Shown in pieces: positions 1 to 10,764 of a stretch of 64,000 nt of DNA; positions within the stretch are counted from its first letter, which is position 1, and each line of letters begins with the position of its first letter. A program made the translations under genes and the position numbers. This DNA is from Aureobasidium sp. EXF-3400. Its lineage: Eukaryota; Ascomycota; Dothideomycetes; Dothideales; Saccotheciaceae. A model generated the notes under the pieces. The model saw only the letters and a list, made by a program, of their open reading frames with translations. It was not told the origin of the DNA and made no database searches. The stretch covers positions 310,001-374,000 of the forward strand of contig SWBL01000004.1 in assembly GCA_024195585.1 (NCBI GenBank), read 5' to 3'.

Positions 1-562
1 GACGGACTCTGACGTCGAAGCCGATTGACTTGATGGCCCACGTCGAAAGCTGCGATGGTTGAAAAGCGCAAAGGGCGCCATGTCGAGAGATGCCCAGAAA
101 CAAAACTGCCAGGAAGGCGTTGGTTGGTGATTCCTTCCCTCTGACACAGACACACGTGGAGACCACGCAAGTCGTTTGCAGCCAAGCTCATGATAGGGAA
201 GGAGGTAAGCAATCTGGCTTGGATCGCCCTTGCATCCAGACTGGGACGAAAATGACTGCAGGGTCCAGCAAACAACAATTCACCAACACGAAAAGCCGAG
301 AGATGGCAGAGAAGAAACAGAGGTCGAGACACGAAGCGTATTCGAGGATGGACAATGTGCAGACTGGTGGTCAGCCGTGCAAGCGCACAACGCGATGCTC
401 CAGGAAGTCACTCCCCCACCCTGATCGACGCGCGGCTACACACGGAATGCACCTGCCTGCTAGGATGCAATTGACGTCTCGTCAGCAGACCAAGCCACCA
501 AGTCGATGGTTCGCAACGACTACGATACTAGAAGACTTGGACTACAACACGACATGAACGAC
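1..562. other. Intergenic, no supported gene
   Basis: This stretch lies at the left window edge, downstream of the DUF5321 gene. It has an open frame on the plus strand (about 90-557), but the translation is rich in Thr, Gln, Arg and Lys with no hydrophobic core or recognisable motif. I see no tRNA, repeat or convincing splice structure. Confidence 0.5.
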
Positions 563-1168
563 TTAGAAGAAACCGGGTCGACGAGCAGCAGGTTGAGGCT
601 CAGAAGTGGGGACCTGTGTGACCATCTTGGAACTCTCGACTAGCGGTGCTTGTTGAGCTTGAGCTTGAGCTTCGTCTTGTTGCTCTGTCTGTGGGCCCCT
701 CTTCTTCTTCCACAGAATGTTGTCCGACTCGAGTTCTTGCATGACCTGTTCCCATTCTTTCTCCTTTTCCGGGTCGCCAGTTCCTAGGACGCGTTCCACA
801 TCGACATCTTCTCCACGGTGTACGCGGTCGATGGTCTCCCTGAGGAGCGCAATTTTGGCTTCTGTCTTGCGTGTGAAACCTTGACGTTCGTTTCGCAGGG
901 CGATCATCTGAATGGCGTTGGAGCCGATCAGAAGTGCGATAACGATGAAGAAGGTGGCAGGATTCCAATCCTTGGACTTCATTGCTTGCGCTTTCTTGCG
1001 TTCGGCAACAGAGACGGGGTCATCGGGTTTCCTGAAGGCCTTGGGAATGACTGATTGCCAGACCGAAGCCACACGAGGCACCGAGGTAGGTGTCGAAGCA
1101 TGGCTGACCGAGTAAGAGAAGGAGCGGCGGCTGAGCGCCTGGCGTATAGGGGCGACGAGAATGCGCAT
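563..1168 (-). CDS. DUF5321 family mitochondrial membrane protein
   Basis: A 201-residue single-exon protein. The N-terminus (residues 1-30) is rich in Arg and Ser with no acidic residues, including RRSFSYS, as expected of a mitochondrial presequence. A single membrane segment follows a conserved WNPATFFIVIALLIGSNAIQ stretch at about residues 68-90, with a charged, probably coiled-coil region behind it (about 90-150) and a Gln/Ala-rich tail. The WNPATFF-membrane-helix arrangement is the hallmark I associate with the fungal DUF5321 family, whose function I do not know. It is divergent from the separase gene, with about 280 bases between the two start codons. The role is not assignable from sequence; a small inner-membrane or assembly factor is only a guess. 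Confidence 0.8.
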   Translation of the reverse strand: MRILVAPIRQALSRRSFSYSVSHASTPTSVPRVASVWQSVIPKAFRKPDDPVSVAERKKAQAMKSKDWNPATFFIVIALLIGSNAIQMIALRNERQGFTRKTEAKIALLRETIDRVHRGEDVDVERVLGTGDPEKEKEWEQVMQELESDNILWKKKRGPQTEQQDEAQAQAQQAPLVESSKMVTQVPTSEPQPAARRPGFF

Positions 1169-1445
1169 GTTGCTGCTTGTACGAGTGTTGTCAAGGAATC
1201 TTGGTCGGCTGCAATTATTTCCAATTTGGCCGGCTCTGAGTCCAACGCTCCGAGCAGTTAGTTAGGGCACAGCCCAGACGCTCGGTCAGGCCGGGCCGAA
1301 GCGGTTGCTGCAGAGACAGGGCTCGGAAGCGGCATGTGGATGTTTCTTTATCGATTTGTCTAGAGTAATCAAGGCTGAAAGTTGTCGCTCGTGCGCAAGA
1401 CCTACCATGATGGAATACTAACATGCAGCGACAATCCTCTCAAGA

Positions 1446-4400
1446 ATGCCTTCTATGACAAGTCCGGCCGAGGTGGTGCGCAAAGCCATAGCGACACCAT
1501 CTTCATGCTCGCCAACCACCACCACTACGCTGCAGGCTCTTCTTGCTCCCTCACAAGATGCCCACCCGAAGCCTCCGAAGACGTCGGCAAAGACAACAAC
1601 CACTCGCAAACCGACGATCACGAGAACAACGAGGGCTAAGGCAGCCCCGACTGGAGCCGCCGATACCATTCATACCTTGACTGTGCAAGAGCGGTACAAA
1701 CTGGCCACAGACGTTGTCAATCTCTCGCTGAAAGTCTTGAACGATGCTACAAAGACGTCCGCACCTTCGCCCTCGCATTCCACCAAGAAGCCTCTCTCAC
1801 CTGGCTTGAACACAGTCGCCGAATGCGCCCGCATCGCCTTCTCACATCTCCGTTCTGCCCGTCCTTCAGGAGATGCATCTCTACAGCTGGAGACAGGCAT
1901 GCTTTCCCTATCCTCGAAACTGATTGCCCTGGGAATGGACACAATGGCCATGAAAGAGCTGCGCATACTCAAGACGTGTATACATCGAAAGTCAGAAGGA
2001 GTCAGTCCAGATCCGCTAACGGACAAGGAAACTCTTGCTACACTTTTACACCTCGACTGTCGCACGTCTGATGTCAAGATTTTGTCGCTGGCTATTTCGT
2101 ACCATCTAAACGTCCTGCGACTCGTTGTCAATTCGGGGCGACCTGCCTCCATCGAGGCTTCGGTTCCCCATCTGTCGCTAGACAATCCTATTTCTGCCGC
2201 TGCACTTATATTACGGTCTGTCGACTTGTCCGAAGACAAGAGCAAAGCGGCAAGACAGATGAATACCCTCTCAAAACTTGTCTTGTCCCTGTGTCCATCA
2301 CATTCGACCTCTGCAGACCGTGCTGCTACAGATATCAAGACACACGCCTCTCCAGATGTGACTTTCGAGCTTCAGACCACTGCGCTTCTTCTGCAGACGA
2401 AATGGTGGCCAATAGCTGGGCACAGGGCCAATTTGCAGAAAGAGATATACGACCCGTTGGCTCGATACTTGGACGCGTACAGAAGGCGCGCTGAGAACAG
2501 AGGACCGCAGGCTTACAAAAAGGCCATTGGTTGTGTGAGCACTCTCGTCGAGCTAGAGAAGCCCAGAAGTGTCACTTCACATGTGCCCTCAACTCTGTAC
2601 AAGGCACTGAGTGCAATTGCCGAATCTTTCGGTATGCACAATGAAGCCTTGCGTTACACCGAATTCATGTCGTCAACGTCAGACAATGTTTCCGGACCCG
2701 ACATGACATTACTCTGTACAATTCGCGCCATGGCACTTTGTCTTGATCGCGACTGTGATCCAGATCTGGCAATACTAAATCGTCAAGCCTTTTCTTGCAG
2801 GACGCAATTGGAAAATGGTCCTAAATTGTCTACGCTGTCAGTTGACGAACTGCTGGTGGAGCTTGCCAAATTGCGTAAAACAACAATCAAGCTTCTGACG
2901 CATGATCCGGAAATAGAGACTGGAACTGGACCCGATGAGCGTGCCCTTGTACTGTGTACAATCAGTTTCCTGTGCACTGACATTCTTCTCCTGTGCTTGC
3001 AGTGTATCACTGGGGGCACGGCGTCTGCAAGTGTGGCGCCAAAACTGATCGTTCCTTTCGTCAGCTCAACTATCTTCTGTTGCAAACTACTGGTCTCATC
3101 CTGCGACCATGTCGAGACTATTCGCAAAGCTCTTGAAACATGCGCCCGTCTGTTGGATGTAGATTCAGACTCTGCAGCGGAACATCTAGTGGTCAATATC
3201 TCTAACTTGCATTGGCGCTGCTTCCAACTCTTGGCTTCAAAGACGGGGGGGTCATCGCCAGAAGCCATAACTTGTCTGCAAACATCAATTGATATACTAC
3301 GTGATCGCGAAGCCATTCATCAGGAGGCTGGCTTCTTAGCAGCGAAACTCGAGAGGTTTGGCAGCATATCCAAATCATGCTCTATCTTCACCGAAGCCAT
3401 CAGAGTTCAGCTTCGCTCTGGAGTCTTACATGAATTGGCACAGACCGCAGATTCCAAACCACTTCCCATCATCTTACAGTCGGATCGGAAAGCACAGCTG
3501 TTAAGCCGCAATCTCCACGAATATCATACATCTGCAGCTAGAAACTCTGCGAGTGTCACCTTCTTCGACGACGACTCCTTGAAGTCGTTTGAACGAGCGA
3601 CTTTGCTCGAAATCCAGCTAGCTTTCTTCGAAGAAGATTTGTTCAAGCCATCACATCGTAAAAGAGTAGCAGCGGATATGCAGTGCTTGTGCACCAAACT
3701 TCTGGAACTTTACGACCAAGATGGCTTCCCACTGCGACGAGGACGTGTTTGCGCTCGAATTCTCAGGTACTCAAACGAATTTCCAGGTCTTGTTGATGAC
3801 GAAACTACGAAGGCCATGATGGCGAGCAAAATCTTGCACAACTCACTCAATAAAGACGAGGGATTAAAGACATTCGCAACCTACTTGGACATATCCCTCT
3901 CGTTGGCGCAAGCATTCCATGCAAAAGTAACTTCCGTTGAGGATGTGAAGACAGCGATGCAGAAATTATCATCTTTGCTGAAGCCATTGAATTCGTGGGA
4001 CTCAATCTCGAAGGAAATTGATGACATGGATTCCTTGACATCAGAGCTGCAGTTCGTAGTTTCCTTTTTGGCTGTCAAGGGTCAAGACAATTCATGCCTT
4101 GAAACGCTCGAATTGCTTTCACACCTTAACCATCTTAGACCTGCACTCGAGCCATCGTTTGTTTTGAGTACTTCAGCGCAACTTGCTCTTCAATATATGA
4201 GTCTAGGCTACTCTTCGGAGGCATGTCGCATTCTAGAACGAGACGCGGCTCTACTGACACAGCCTAATGTTACGACTCTCGCAAAGCTCGAATGGCATGT
4301 TGTTCAAACAGAAATCTGGACAACACTAGGACAGGTCGGTTTTGCGGCCAAATCGATGGCATCTGCAATCGGATGCATGCACTCGTTTCCCAAAGTGGAC

Positions 4401-7400
4401 TACGCAATGAAAGCTCATGCGCAAATTGTACGAGCACGATTTGCCTTCGTGTCTTCGTTGTACGCAAGAAGCATAGGACAAGTGAAGCAAGCCATGGCCC
4501 AAGCAAAACGCTATGTATTGTCGTGTCAGCAGACCATGACCTTCCTAGAACTTCAACATGCCCCGCGGAATAACGCCTCGTCCTCGATTACTCCACAAGA
4601 AGAGCTCCACAATGCGGTCAACAAGCTTACCATCTCCGACTCTGACCAAGCATCGCAACCGGAGCCAGAGCCTGCTACGAACCAAGGTGCTGCATTCTCT
4701 GCTATCGTGCCAGATCTACTCAACAGCTTTTTACATCTTGCAGAAACTTACGCCCACCAGGGATTACGAACTGAAGCTTCCTATTATCTAGATCAGGCAG
4801 ACGTCTTGGTCACTCGCGTTGGAGCGCCCGAGTTGCGTACCAAGATTCTAGTCCAGCAGGAAGCTCAGGCCTATATCGAAGGTGTCGAAACTAAAAATCA
4901 TGTTGATGACAGTGATCTTGTGGATTCCATTGACTTGATAAAGTTGGTGATCACACGAGGAGACATCTTTGCAGCAGAAGAAGGAAACTGGGAGAGAGCA
5001 CAGCAGGAGTACGAGAAGGCTGAATCTATGGCCGCTCGGCTTGCGAGCAAGAGCTTCATCGAGAAGCTGGGAGCCTCAAAACTCCAACCTGACAAGACCC
5101 GGGTGACCAAAGCTGCTCCTGCTCAAAATGGCAAGCGAGTGACCAAGACTCCTGCATCTAAAGTGCCACCAACGAAGACGCCCAAGAAAGCAAACACAAA
5201 GGCTAGAACGACCGTGGCCACGACTGTCCCTAACCAGGAGAACGTTCCCATATCCAGCTTGTGTGCAGCAGCGCTTAGACAACGTGGGCTTCTATTGATC
5301 AATCAAGGCGAGACTGATTTTGGCCTGGAACTCTTAGAGCGGGCCGAGTCCATGAAGTACGACTCGACTCAAGAAGTCCTGCAGCAACTCGCAATGGCAG
5401 AAGGGCTGCTGCGCAAATTTGGAGATGAATTGAGTCTGGACTTTACCTTCAATGTCTTACCCGAGTCGACCATATCTTTTCCTGCGTTGTTTACCACAGC
5501 CAACAAGAAGCCGTCAGCACAAGCATCGCTCTCGTCGACGCCAATGTCCCTTGCAAATTCCACTACTCCAAAGAAGTCTAGCCGGCAGAAGCGTGCTGCT
5601 GATGAATTTGCTCGTTTTCTTTGTGAAGCACAGGAACGTCTTGCAAACATACAGCGCAGATCTGCAAGCACAGCTGGCATGTCAGTCTTCCATCAACTGT
5701 GCGGCCTGAGCTCAAAGGCTATATTGCTACTTTCAGCTCTGAACGCCAGCATGCCTCTCTCCGGATCGTTGCATCCTACACGTGCGGCTTGTTCCATCGA
5801 AATGTCTCGCATCGAGGCGTTCTCTCGAGAACTAGACACCATAGAGGCTGAGAAAGAGTACAACAGCCACGAATTTGAAGAACAATTGGTGACTCAGGGC
5901 TCCAATAGTCATCTTTCAGCGGCAAGATTCCAAAAAGAATATATCGATATCATCCCACACAGCTGGACTGCGGTGTCGGTGACACTGAGCGAGGACCAAA
6001 ATGAGCTTTACATCGTGCGATATCGAGCAAACCACGCGCCATTTTTACTACGTCTGCCAATGACGCGCAACAAGATGCAAGACATCGAAGGCGATGAGGA
6101 ATCTCCAACATTCGATTTTGAGTCTGGCAAGGCTGAATTGCAGGAGATAATTGAGCTTTCGAACTACAGCTGCAGTAAGCCTCCCAGTTCTATGACGCAA
6201 GAAGCCAAACAGAGCTGGTGGGATGAACGAGAAGCGCTAGATCTTCGCATGCAAGAACTGATCATCAACATTGAAAACATCTGGCTTGGTGGTTTCAAGG
6301 GTGTGTTGTCCCAGCACCGCAAGGATCCAGAGTTGTTGGCTCGTTTCAGGAAGTCGCTAGATGGAATTCTGGACCGTCACCTCCCTTCCAGGCAAGGCAC
6401 GAAAAGCAAGGCCAAGAAGCTCGTCCTCGACTCCAACATCGTCGAACTATTCGTCGGTCTTGGAGACGACCATGATGGTGAGATTGACATGGACGAGCAA
6501 GTGCTCGACCTTCTTTACTTCGTCATCGATATTCTCCAGTTTAATGGCGAGCGCAATGCGTATGATGAAGTTGATTTCGATGTTATGGCCACTGAAACCA
6601 TGGATGCTTTGAGGTCTTATCATGAAGCAGCCAATGAATCTGATCAAAATCATCTAATTCTCATTCTTGACAGAAAACTGCACGGGTTTCCTTGGGAGAG
6701 CCTTCCTTGTCTCCAGAACGTCAGTGTGAGCAGAGTTAGCAGCATGCTCACGCTTCGCGAACGTATCCTCACCATGCGTCGTCAGATGAAGGATTGCACT
6801 GAAGAAAAGCATTTCGTCAACAAGCAGTCTGGGGCATTCATCCTCAACCCGTCGGGAGATCTGTCTAGGACACAGACTACCATGTCGCCATTACTCGACT
6901 CGTTAGCCTCGTTGTCAGGCTCATCTTGGCAGTCGACCATCAACAAGACTCCCGCAGAAAAGGACTTCGCAGCAGCACTATCGGACAAAAGCATGCTACT
7001 ATACTTTGGTCATGGAAGCGGCAATCAATATATTCGTAATCGCACCATCAAGAAACTAAACCAATGCGCGGAAGTGGTGTGGCTGATGGGCTGCTCCAGC
7101 GGCACAGTAACCGAATACGGCGACTATGAACCCACAAGTGTGCCGCTTAGCTACCTCGTCGCGGGCAAGCGACAGAATGACGTGGACGATACAGATGAGG
7201 AGACCAAGACTCAGCGTAACGACAACAGAGAAGGTCTTTGCATGGCTGTGGTTGCGACACTATGGGACGTCACGGACAAGGACATCGATCGGTTTGCGGT
7301 CAAAACAGGCGAGCATTGGGGTTTATGGTCATCTGCGCCTGCACCTTCGCCTATGGAACTTGCACCGCCCAAAACGCCACGCAAGAGAGGAAGATCTGTG

Positions 7401-7598
7401 CCCAAGACACCTTCGAAGACGCCATCACGCACACCAGGGGGAAGAAGTAGAAGTCGTCTTGTGATGAGAGATGAAGAAGGGACCAGAAAGAAAAGCCTGG
7501 TAGAAGCAGTGATGTTGAGTAGAGAAGCTTGCAACTTGAGGTATTTGAATGGCGCAGCGACGGTTGTATATGGCGTTCCTGTATATCTTGGCGATTAG
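1446..7598 (+). CDS. ESP1: Separase (peptidase C50)
   Basis: A 2050-residue single-exon protein, in the size range of fungal separases (Esp1/Cut1/BimB). Separase is the cysteine protease that cleaves the cohesin kleisin subunit to release sister chromatids at anaphase. The long N-terminal part (about 50-1200) is a helical, TPR-like solenoid. The C-terminal catalytic domain has the two signature blocks: the catalytic His in FGHGSGNQYI (about residue 1856) and the catalytic Cys in WLMGCSSGT (about residue 1883). A basic linker near 1215-1265 is rich in Lys-Thr-Pro. A second basic Thr-Pro-rich insertion (about 1965-2005) sits inside the C-terminal domain, after the catalytic Cys and before the final conserved helix. 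The first ATG of the frame is used. Catalytic residues are intact, so activity is expected. Confidence 0.97.
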   Translation: MPSMTSPAEVVRKAIATPSSCSPTTTTTLQALLAPSQDAHPKPPKTSAKTTTTRKPTITRTTRAKAAPTGAADTIHTLTVQERYKLATDVVNLSLKVLNDATKTSAPSPSHSTKKPLSPGLNTVAECARIAFSHLRSARPSGDASLQLETGMLSLSSKLIALGMDTMAMKELRILKTCIHRKSEGVSPDPLTDKETLATLLHLDCRTSDVKILSLAISYHLNVLRLVVNSGRPASIEASVPHLSLDNPISAAALILRSVDLSEDKSKAARQMNTLSKLVLSLCPSHSTSADRAATDIKTHASPDVTFELQTTALLLQTKWWPIAGHRANLQKEIYDPLARYLDAYRRRAENRGPQAYKKAIGCVSTLVELEKPRSVTSHVPSTLYKALSAIAESFGMHNEALRYTEFMSSTSDNVSGPDMTLLCTIRAMALCLDRDCDPDLAILNRQAFSCRTQLENGPKLSTLSVDELLVELAKLRKTTIKLLTHDPEIETGTGPDERALVLCTISFLCTDILLLCLQCITGGTASASVAPKLIVPFVSSTIFCCKLLVSSCDHVETIRKALETCARLLDVDSDSAAEHLVVNISNLHWRCFQLLASKTGGSSPEAITCLQTSIDILRDREAIHQEAGFLAAKLERFGSISKSCSIFTEAIRVQLRSGVLHELAQTADSKPLPIILQSDRKAQLLSRNLHEYHTSAARNSASVTFFDDDSLKSFERATLLEIQLAFFEEDLFKPSHRKRVAADMQCLCTKLLELYDQDGFPLRRGRVCARILRYSNEFPGLVDDETTKAMMASKILHNSLNKDEGLKTFATYLDISLSLAQAFHAKVTSVEDVKTAMQKLSSLLKPLNSWDSISKEIDDMDSLTSELQFVVSFLAVKGQDNSCLETLELLSHLNHLRPALEPSFVLSTSAQLALQYMSLGYSSEACRILERDAALLTQPNVTTLAKLEWHVVQTEIWTTLGQVGFAAKSMASAIGCMHSFPKVDYAMKAHAQIVRARFAFVSSLYARSIGQVKQAMAQAKRYVLSCQQTMTFLELQHAPRNNASSSITPQEELHNAVNKLTISDSDQASQPEPEPATNQGAAFSAIVPDLLNSFLHLAETYAHQGLRTEASYYLDQADVLVTRVGAPELRTKILVQQEAQAYIEGVETKNHVDDSDLVDSIDLIKLVITRGDIFAAEEGNWERAQQEYEKAESMAARLASKSFIEKLGASKLQPDKTRVTKAAPAQNGKRVTKTPASKVPPTKTPKKANTKARTTVATTVPNQENVPISSLCAAALRQRGLLLINQGETDFGLELLERAESMKYDSTQEVLQQLAMAEGLLRKFGDELSLDFTFNVLPESTISFPALFTTANKKPSAQASLSSTPMSLANSTTPKKSSRQKRAADEFARFLCEAQERLANIQRRSASTAGMSVFHQLCGLSSKAILLLSALNASMPLSGSLHPTRAACSIEMSRIEAFSRELDTIEAEKEYNSHEFEEQLVTQGSNSHLSAARFQKEYIDIIPHSWTAVSVTLSEDQNELYIVRYRANHAPFLLRLPMTRNKMQDIEGDEESPTFDFESGKAELQEIIELSNYSCSKPPSSMTQEAKQSWWDEREALDLRMQELIINIENIWLGGFKGVLSQHRKDPELLARFRKSLDGILDRHLPSRQGTKSKAKKLVLDSNIVELFVGLGDDHDGEIDMDEQVLDLLYFVIDILQFNGERNAYDEVDFDVMATETMDALRSYHEAANESDQNHLILILDRKLHGFPWESLPCLQNVSVSRVSSMLTLRERILTMRRQMKDCTEEKHFVNKQSGAFILNPSGDLSRTQTTMSPLLDSLASLSGSSWQSTINKTPAEKDFAAALSDKSMLLYFGHGSGNQYIRNRTIKKLNQCAEVVWLMGCSSGTVTEYGDYEPTSVPLSYLVAGKRQNDVDDTDEETKTQRNDNREGLCMAVVATLWDVTDKDIDRFAVKTGEHWGLWSSAPAPSPMELAPPKTPRKRGRSVPKTPSKTPSRTPGGRSRSRLVMRDEEGTRKKSLVEAVMLSREACNLRYLNGAATVVYGVPVYLGD

Positions 7599-7786
7599 CA
7601 TGAACATAGCATAGGATTGCATGGCGTTTGGCGTGCTTGGAAACATATACATATAGTGTCTTGACTAGGAACATACAGCTTCAACTTTGTTTATGACTTT
7701 CAACATCTTTAGGATTCCCGTGCACAGCAATTCAGAAAAAACAAAGGCGAGCCGACAGACAGCAAGAGGTATGGACAAAAAGAAAG

Positions 7787-7906
7787 CACCGTAGGCAGGG
7801 ATCGAACCTGCGACCTCCCGATCCTAACGAACGTGTTAAGAACGAATGAATAACCAATCAAATGAGTGACTAAGAATCGGGTGTGCTACCACTACACCAC
7901 CACGGC
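7787..7906 (-). tRNA. tRNA-Lys (anticodon CUU) with 48-nt intron
   Basis: Read on the minus strand, the 5' acceptor half starts at 7906 (GCCGTGG) and pairs with CTACGGT ending at 7788; discriminator G is at 7787. The D arm is GTGTAGTGGTAGCAC. The anticodon stem CCCGA/TCGGG encloses the loop TTCTTAA, giving anticodon CTT. The T arm is GCAGG-TTCGATC-CCTGC. The intron occupies 7823-7870 and starts after the base 3' of the anticodon, the canonical position. The gene lies between separase and xylulokinase. Confidence 0.9.
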
Positions 7907-8136
7907 TTTTTGCTTGGTGAAAGGGTACCAAAAGACTTAGTATATAAAGGTTGGCAGAAAAGGGGGTGCGGCAGCAGGGTTGGTAGCGGGAATTGAGTTT
8001 GGATGAGGTAGTTATGTCAGGTGGCCGCCCCATCATGAGATTGTACACCAAGAGGACTTTGAAAGCACTTGCATAATCTGAGAATTACATTAACAGCCTA
8101 CATACCACGTTATCATTCTTTTTTGTTCGTGCAGCC

Positions 8137-10036
8137 TTAGTTCTTGGGTGCCATGAAGACATCTTCATTGTCCTTTGCGCCTTCGGAAGTGGTCTTGACA
8201 ACCTCCTTTTCCATGGCTTCGAAGCCCTTGAGTGCTTCGCCGTACGTCTCGAATACACCCTTGCGGTAGCCATCGGCAACCTTCTTGACAAAGGCATCCT
8301 CGTTCCATCGCTCGCCCACAAGTTCCTCGAAGGTTTGCTTGTCACGGCGTTCGCAGCCCCAGACGGCCTTGTAGGCACCACCCAGAGCGCAAGCATTGCC
8401 ACCAATTTCGAGCTTGTAGATACCCTCGGCTCCACCCAGGACGTCACCAATGATACGTGCAATAGCGGGGTTAGCAGAGCCACCACCGACAAGGTACACA
8501 CGACGAGGCTGGGGAGGCAGCTTCTCGCCGTTGACCTCGTGGCCAGACACCAGAGCTGCCGAACGCAGACGCAAGGACAGCATTTGCGACTCGACGATGC
8601 CGCGGGCATCGGCATCCACACTTTGCTCTGCAGAAATCTGCTTCAATTTGTTGGAGGTCGAGTCGTACTCGTAGCGCCATTGGCCGGCGCGGACGTTGGG
8701 CACGATCTCGGAGCGAGGGAAGTAGAGACCCATGCGCATGGGCTCGGAGGAAGACTTTTGGTTCATAGGAGGGGTGGCAAGGGCGACTTCATTGAACTTG
8801 TCCCATGAGCGGTCGGTCTTGTTGCCGTTGATTGCGTCGCGGACGTGCTCACGGGCGAGGCCGCCGTTCTTGTAGCAGAGCATGAACATATACAGGCCGG
8901 CGGTTGTAGGGTCGTTCATGAAATGATATGCGGGATCGGGCTTGTACTGCGGTGTGCTCATGAGGAAGGTGGTTGATGTGCCGAGCGAGACCATGGCGTC
9001 CGAGGCTTGGAGTGGAAGAGCGAGGATAGTTGCAGGGTTGTCGCCTGTCATTGGGATAATGTTGCAGTCCTGGGCGAATCCGTAGCGCTGTACGAAGTAC
9101 TTGCTGATGTGACCGAAACTGGCACCACCATCTTCAGGAACATGGCCGAGCTTGTGTTTGAGCTCAGCAACGCCTTCTGTGCTGCCAGCTGCCAGGGCCA
9201 GCAATTTGTCGTTCCACTTGCCCTCCTTGATGTGCCACAAATTCATACCGGTAACATCGCTGATGTCAATTGGAGCGAATTTGCCGAGGAAGACAGATGC
9301 AAGGAACGACGAGACAAGCGAGATGCGAGACGTCTCCTTGTAGTGCTCTGGGTACTTGGACTTGAATCGCATGATTTGAGGGCCACTGAAACGATGGTGG
9401 GCTCCGCTGCCAGTGACGTCGGCCAAAGTCTCTGGGCTTCCGAGCTCAGCATCGAACAAATCGCATTGCTTCTGAGTTGAGTGATCCTGCCAGTTGGGGC
9501 TGTCTGGGTGACTGAAAGCGCCCTTTCGCTCGTCTTTGTGTGCACTGGGCTCCAGTTGCTCGACTAGTGACTTCTTTGCGTCCAGGCTTGAGAGCAGACT
9601 CTCGGCTTGTTGGCTCCAGAAAACAGTGCCGTGCTGCATGCCCGCTCCAGACACGCCTTTCACTCGTGAGAAGTCAAGACCATCTTCTCTTAGTCTTGAT
9701 AGCACTAGATCTATAGCCTCAAGCCACATGCCCACAGGCGCGTAGATTTCGCCTTCTGAAGGATTCGTCAAAACACCCTTCTCAATGCCGTACTTTTCGC
9801 CAAAGTCGGCGTCAAAGTCGACCTTGGCTTCATACTGGTGCTTCAGTTGTGAGTCCACAACAACGCCTGCAGGTCTCAGAGTCAATTGACACGTCACAAG
9901 TACCTAGAAAGCGGTGTGTCCAAACCTTTCAGCTGTTGTGTGGAAAGGTCAAAGCCCTGGCATTGAAGGTCAGCGAACGGTTGCGCTTTCTCTCTATTAA
10001 AGCTCGTACCATGTACAAAGGTCCTGTTCCTGCCAT
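8137..10036 (-). CDS. XKS1: D-xylulokinase, three exons
   Basis: Exons on the minus strand are 10036-10010, 9956-9926 and 9866-8137, giving 595 residues. The enzyme phosphorylates D-xylulose to xylulose 5-phosphate in the cytosol, linking xylose and arabinose catabolism to the pentose phosphate pathway. It is a FGGY-family kinase. The phosphate-1 loop [11 protein letters not shown] is encoded across exon 2 and is only complete after splicing; both introns have GT..AG ends and keep the frame. Further family blocks are [24 protein letters not shown] and [20 protein letters not shown]. The start MAGTGPLY is typical of fungal xylulokinases. The promoter side faces the rvt gene. A GGCTAAA element (10222-10228, minus-strand sense) and a CCGGGG element lie upstream, compatible with xylanolytic activation and carbon repression. 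Confidence 0.95.
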
Positions 10037-10166
10037 GATGTGTGATGTGAGAGAATAATTGGAGTGGAAACTCTTGTTCTCGCCGCCGACCGAGTCTTCT
10101 ATTTCAATGATCCACAAAAGATAAGTCAGCAAGGGCAGTGACCTCCAGGACCCTCCGGTCGTACTT

Positions 10167-10172
10167 CCGGGG
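10167..10172 (+). promoter_or_regulatory. CreA-like site (CCGGGG)
   Basis: CCGGGG matches the SYGGRG consensus of the carbon catabolite repressor CreA/Cre1. It lies about 130 bases upstream of the xylulokinase start. A six-base match is weak evidence alone; the neighbouring GGCTAAA and the catabolic gene make it more plausible. Confidence 0.3.
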
Positions 10173-10221
10173 CGGGTAAATGTGGTGGATAAATTCAGCT
10201 CTCCTATAGAAACAGCACAAC

Positions 10222-10228
10222 TTTAGCC
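10222..10228 (-). promoter_or_regulatory. XlnR-like site (GGCTAAA)
   Basis: The minus strand reads GGCTAAA, the consensus bound by the xylanolytic activator XlnR/Xyr1, about 190 bases upstream of the xylulokinase start codon on the coding strand. AraR-type regulators bind related sites, so the factor is uncertain. Confidence 0.35.
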
Positions 10229-10764
10229 CCTATGGTAATTATTGAATCTGCCTTTCAACCTCGTCCTCTTGTGCCTCTTTCCCACGCCTGAATCTATACA
10301 AACTTCCAATCTCTTTCTCTGTTCTGTTCGTTGAGCGTAACAATCTACGAAAGTGTTGAATGGCAGTGACGTCAACGCGATCGCCGCGTCCCTTTTCATG
10401 ACCAAGACTCCAAAGAGAGACACCGTCACTGCGAAGAAGTCACCGACGACAAACCATTAGCAAACTGCAAACGTTGTTTCGCAGGTCTCAAGCAAGTGCT
10501 GTGTTTCCTTTCAACGGAAGGTGGTCGCTCAGACCAGACCCTTCCTAATGCGACCACCGTGAAGCTTCCTGCGTTTGCCATCTTGGCTTGCAGGTGTTGT
10601 CTGGCAAGAGCTATAAGTACATGTGCAGCGTGCCTTCTCATTTCACTTCTGCATCCGCTCTGGAGAATCTGGAAGTCAACCCTCCAGTTCTCACTTCCTC
10701 ATCATCTTCTCCATCCCCTCCATCCATCAAATATCTACCTTGAGCCATCTCTCGGTCGCCCAGC

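Larger units (their letters stand above)
10037..10764. other. Divergent intergenic region, xylulokinase / rvt
   Basis: This 728-base shared upstream region separates two divergent genes. It contains a pyrimidine-rich leader just before the rvt start codon (about 10660-10760) and the candidate factor sites listed separately. No further reading frame is convincing. Confidence 0.6.

Noticed and set aside
90..557. 155-codon plus-strand frame at the left edge
   Set aside because: Composition is not protein-like, with no hydrophobic core, domain or homologous feel.
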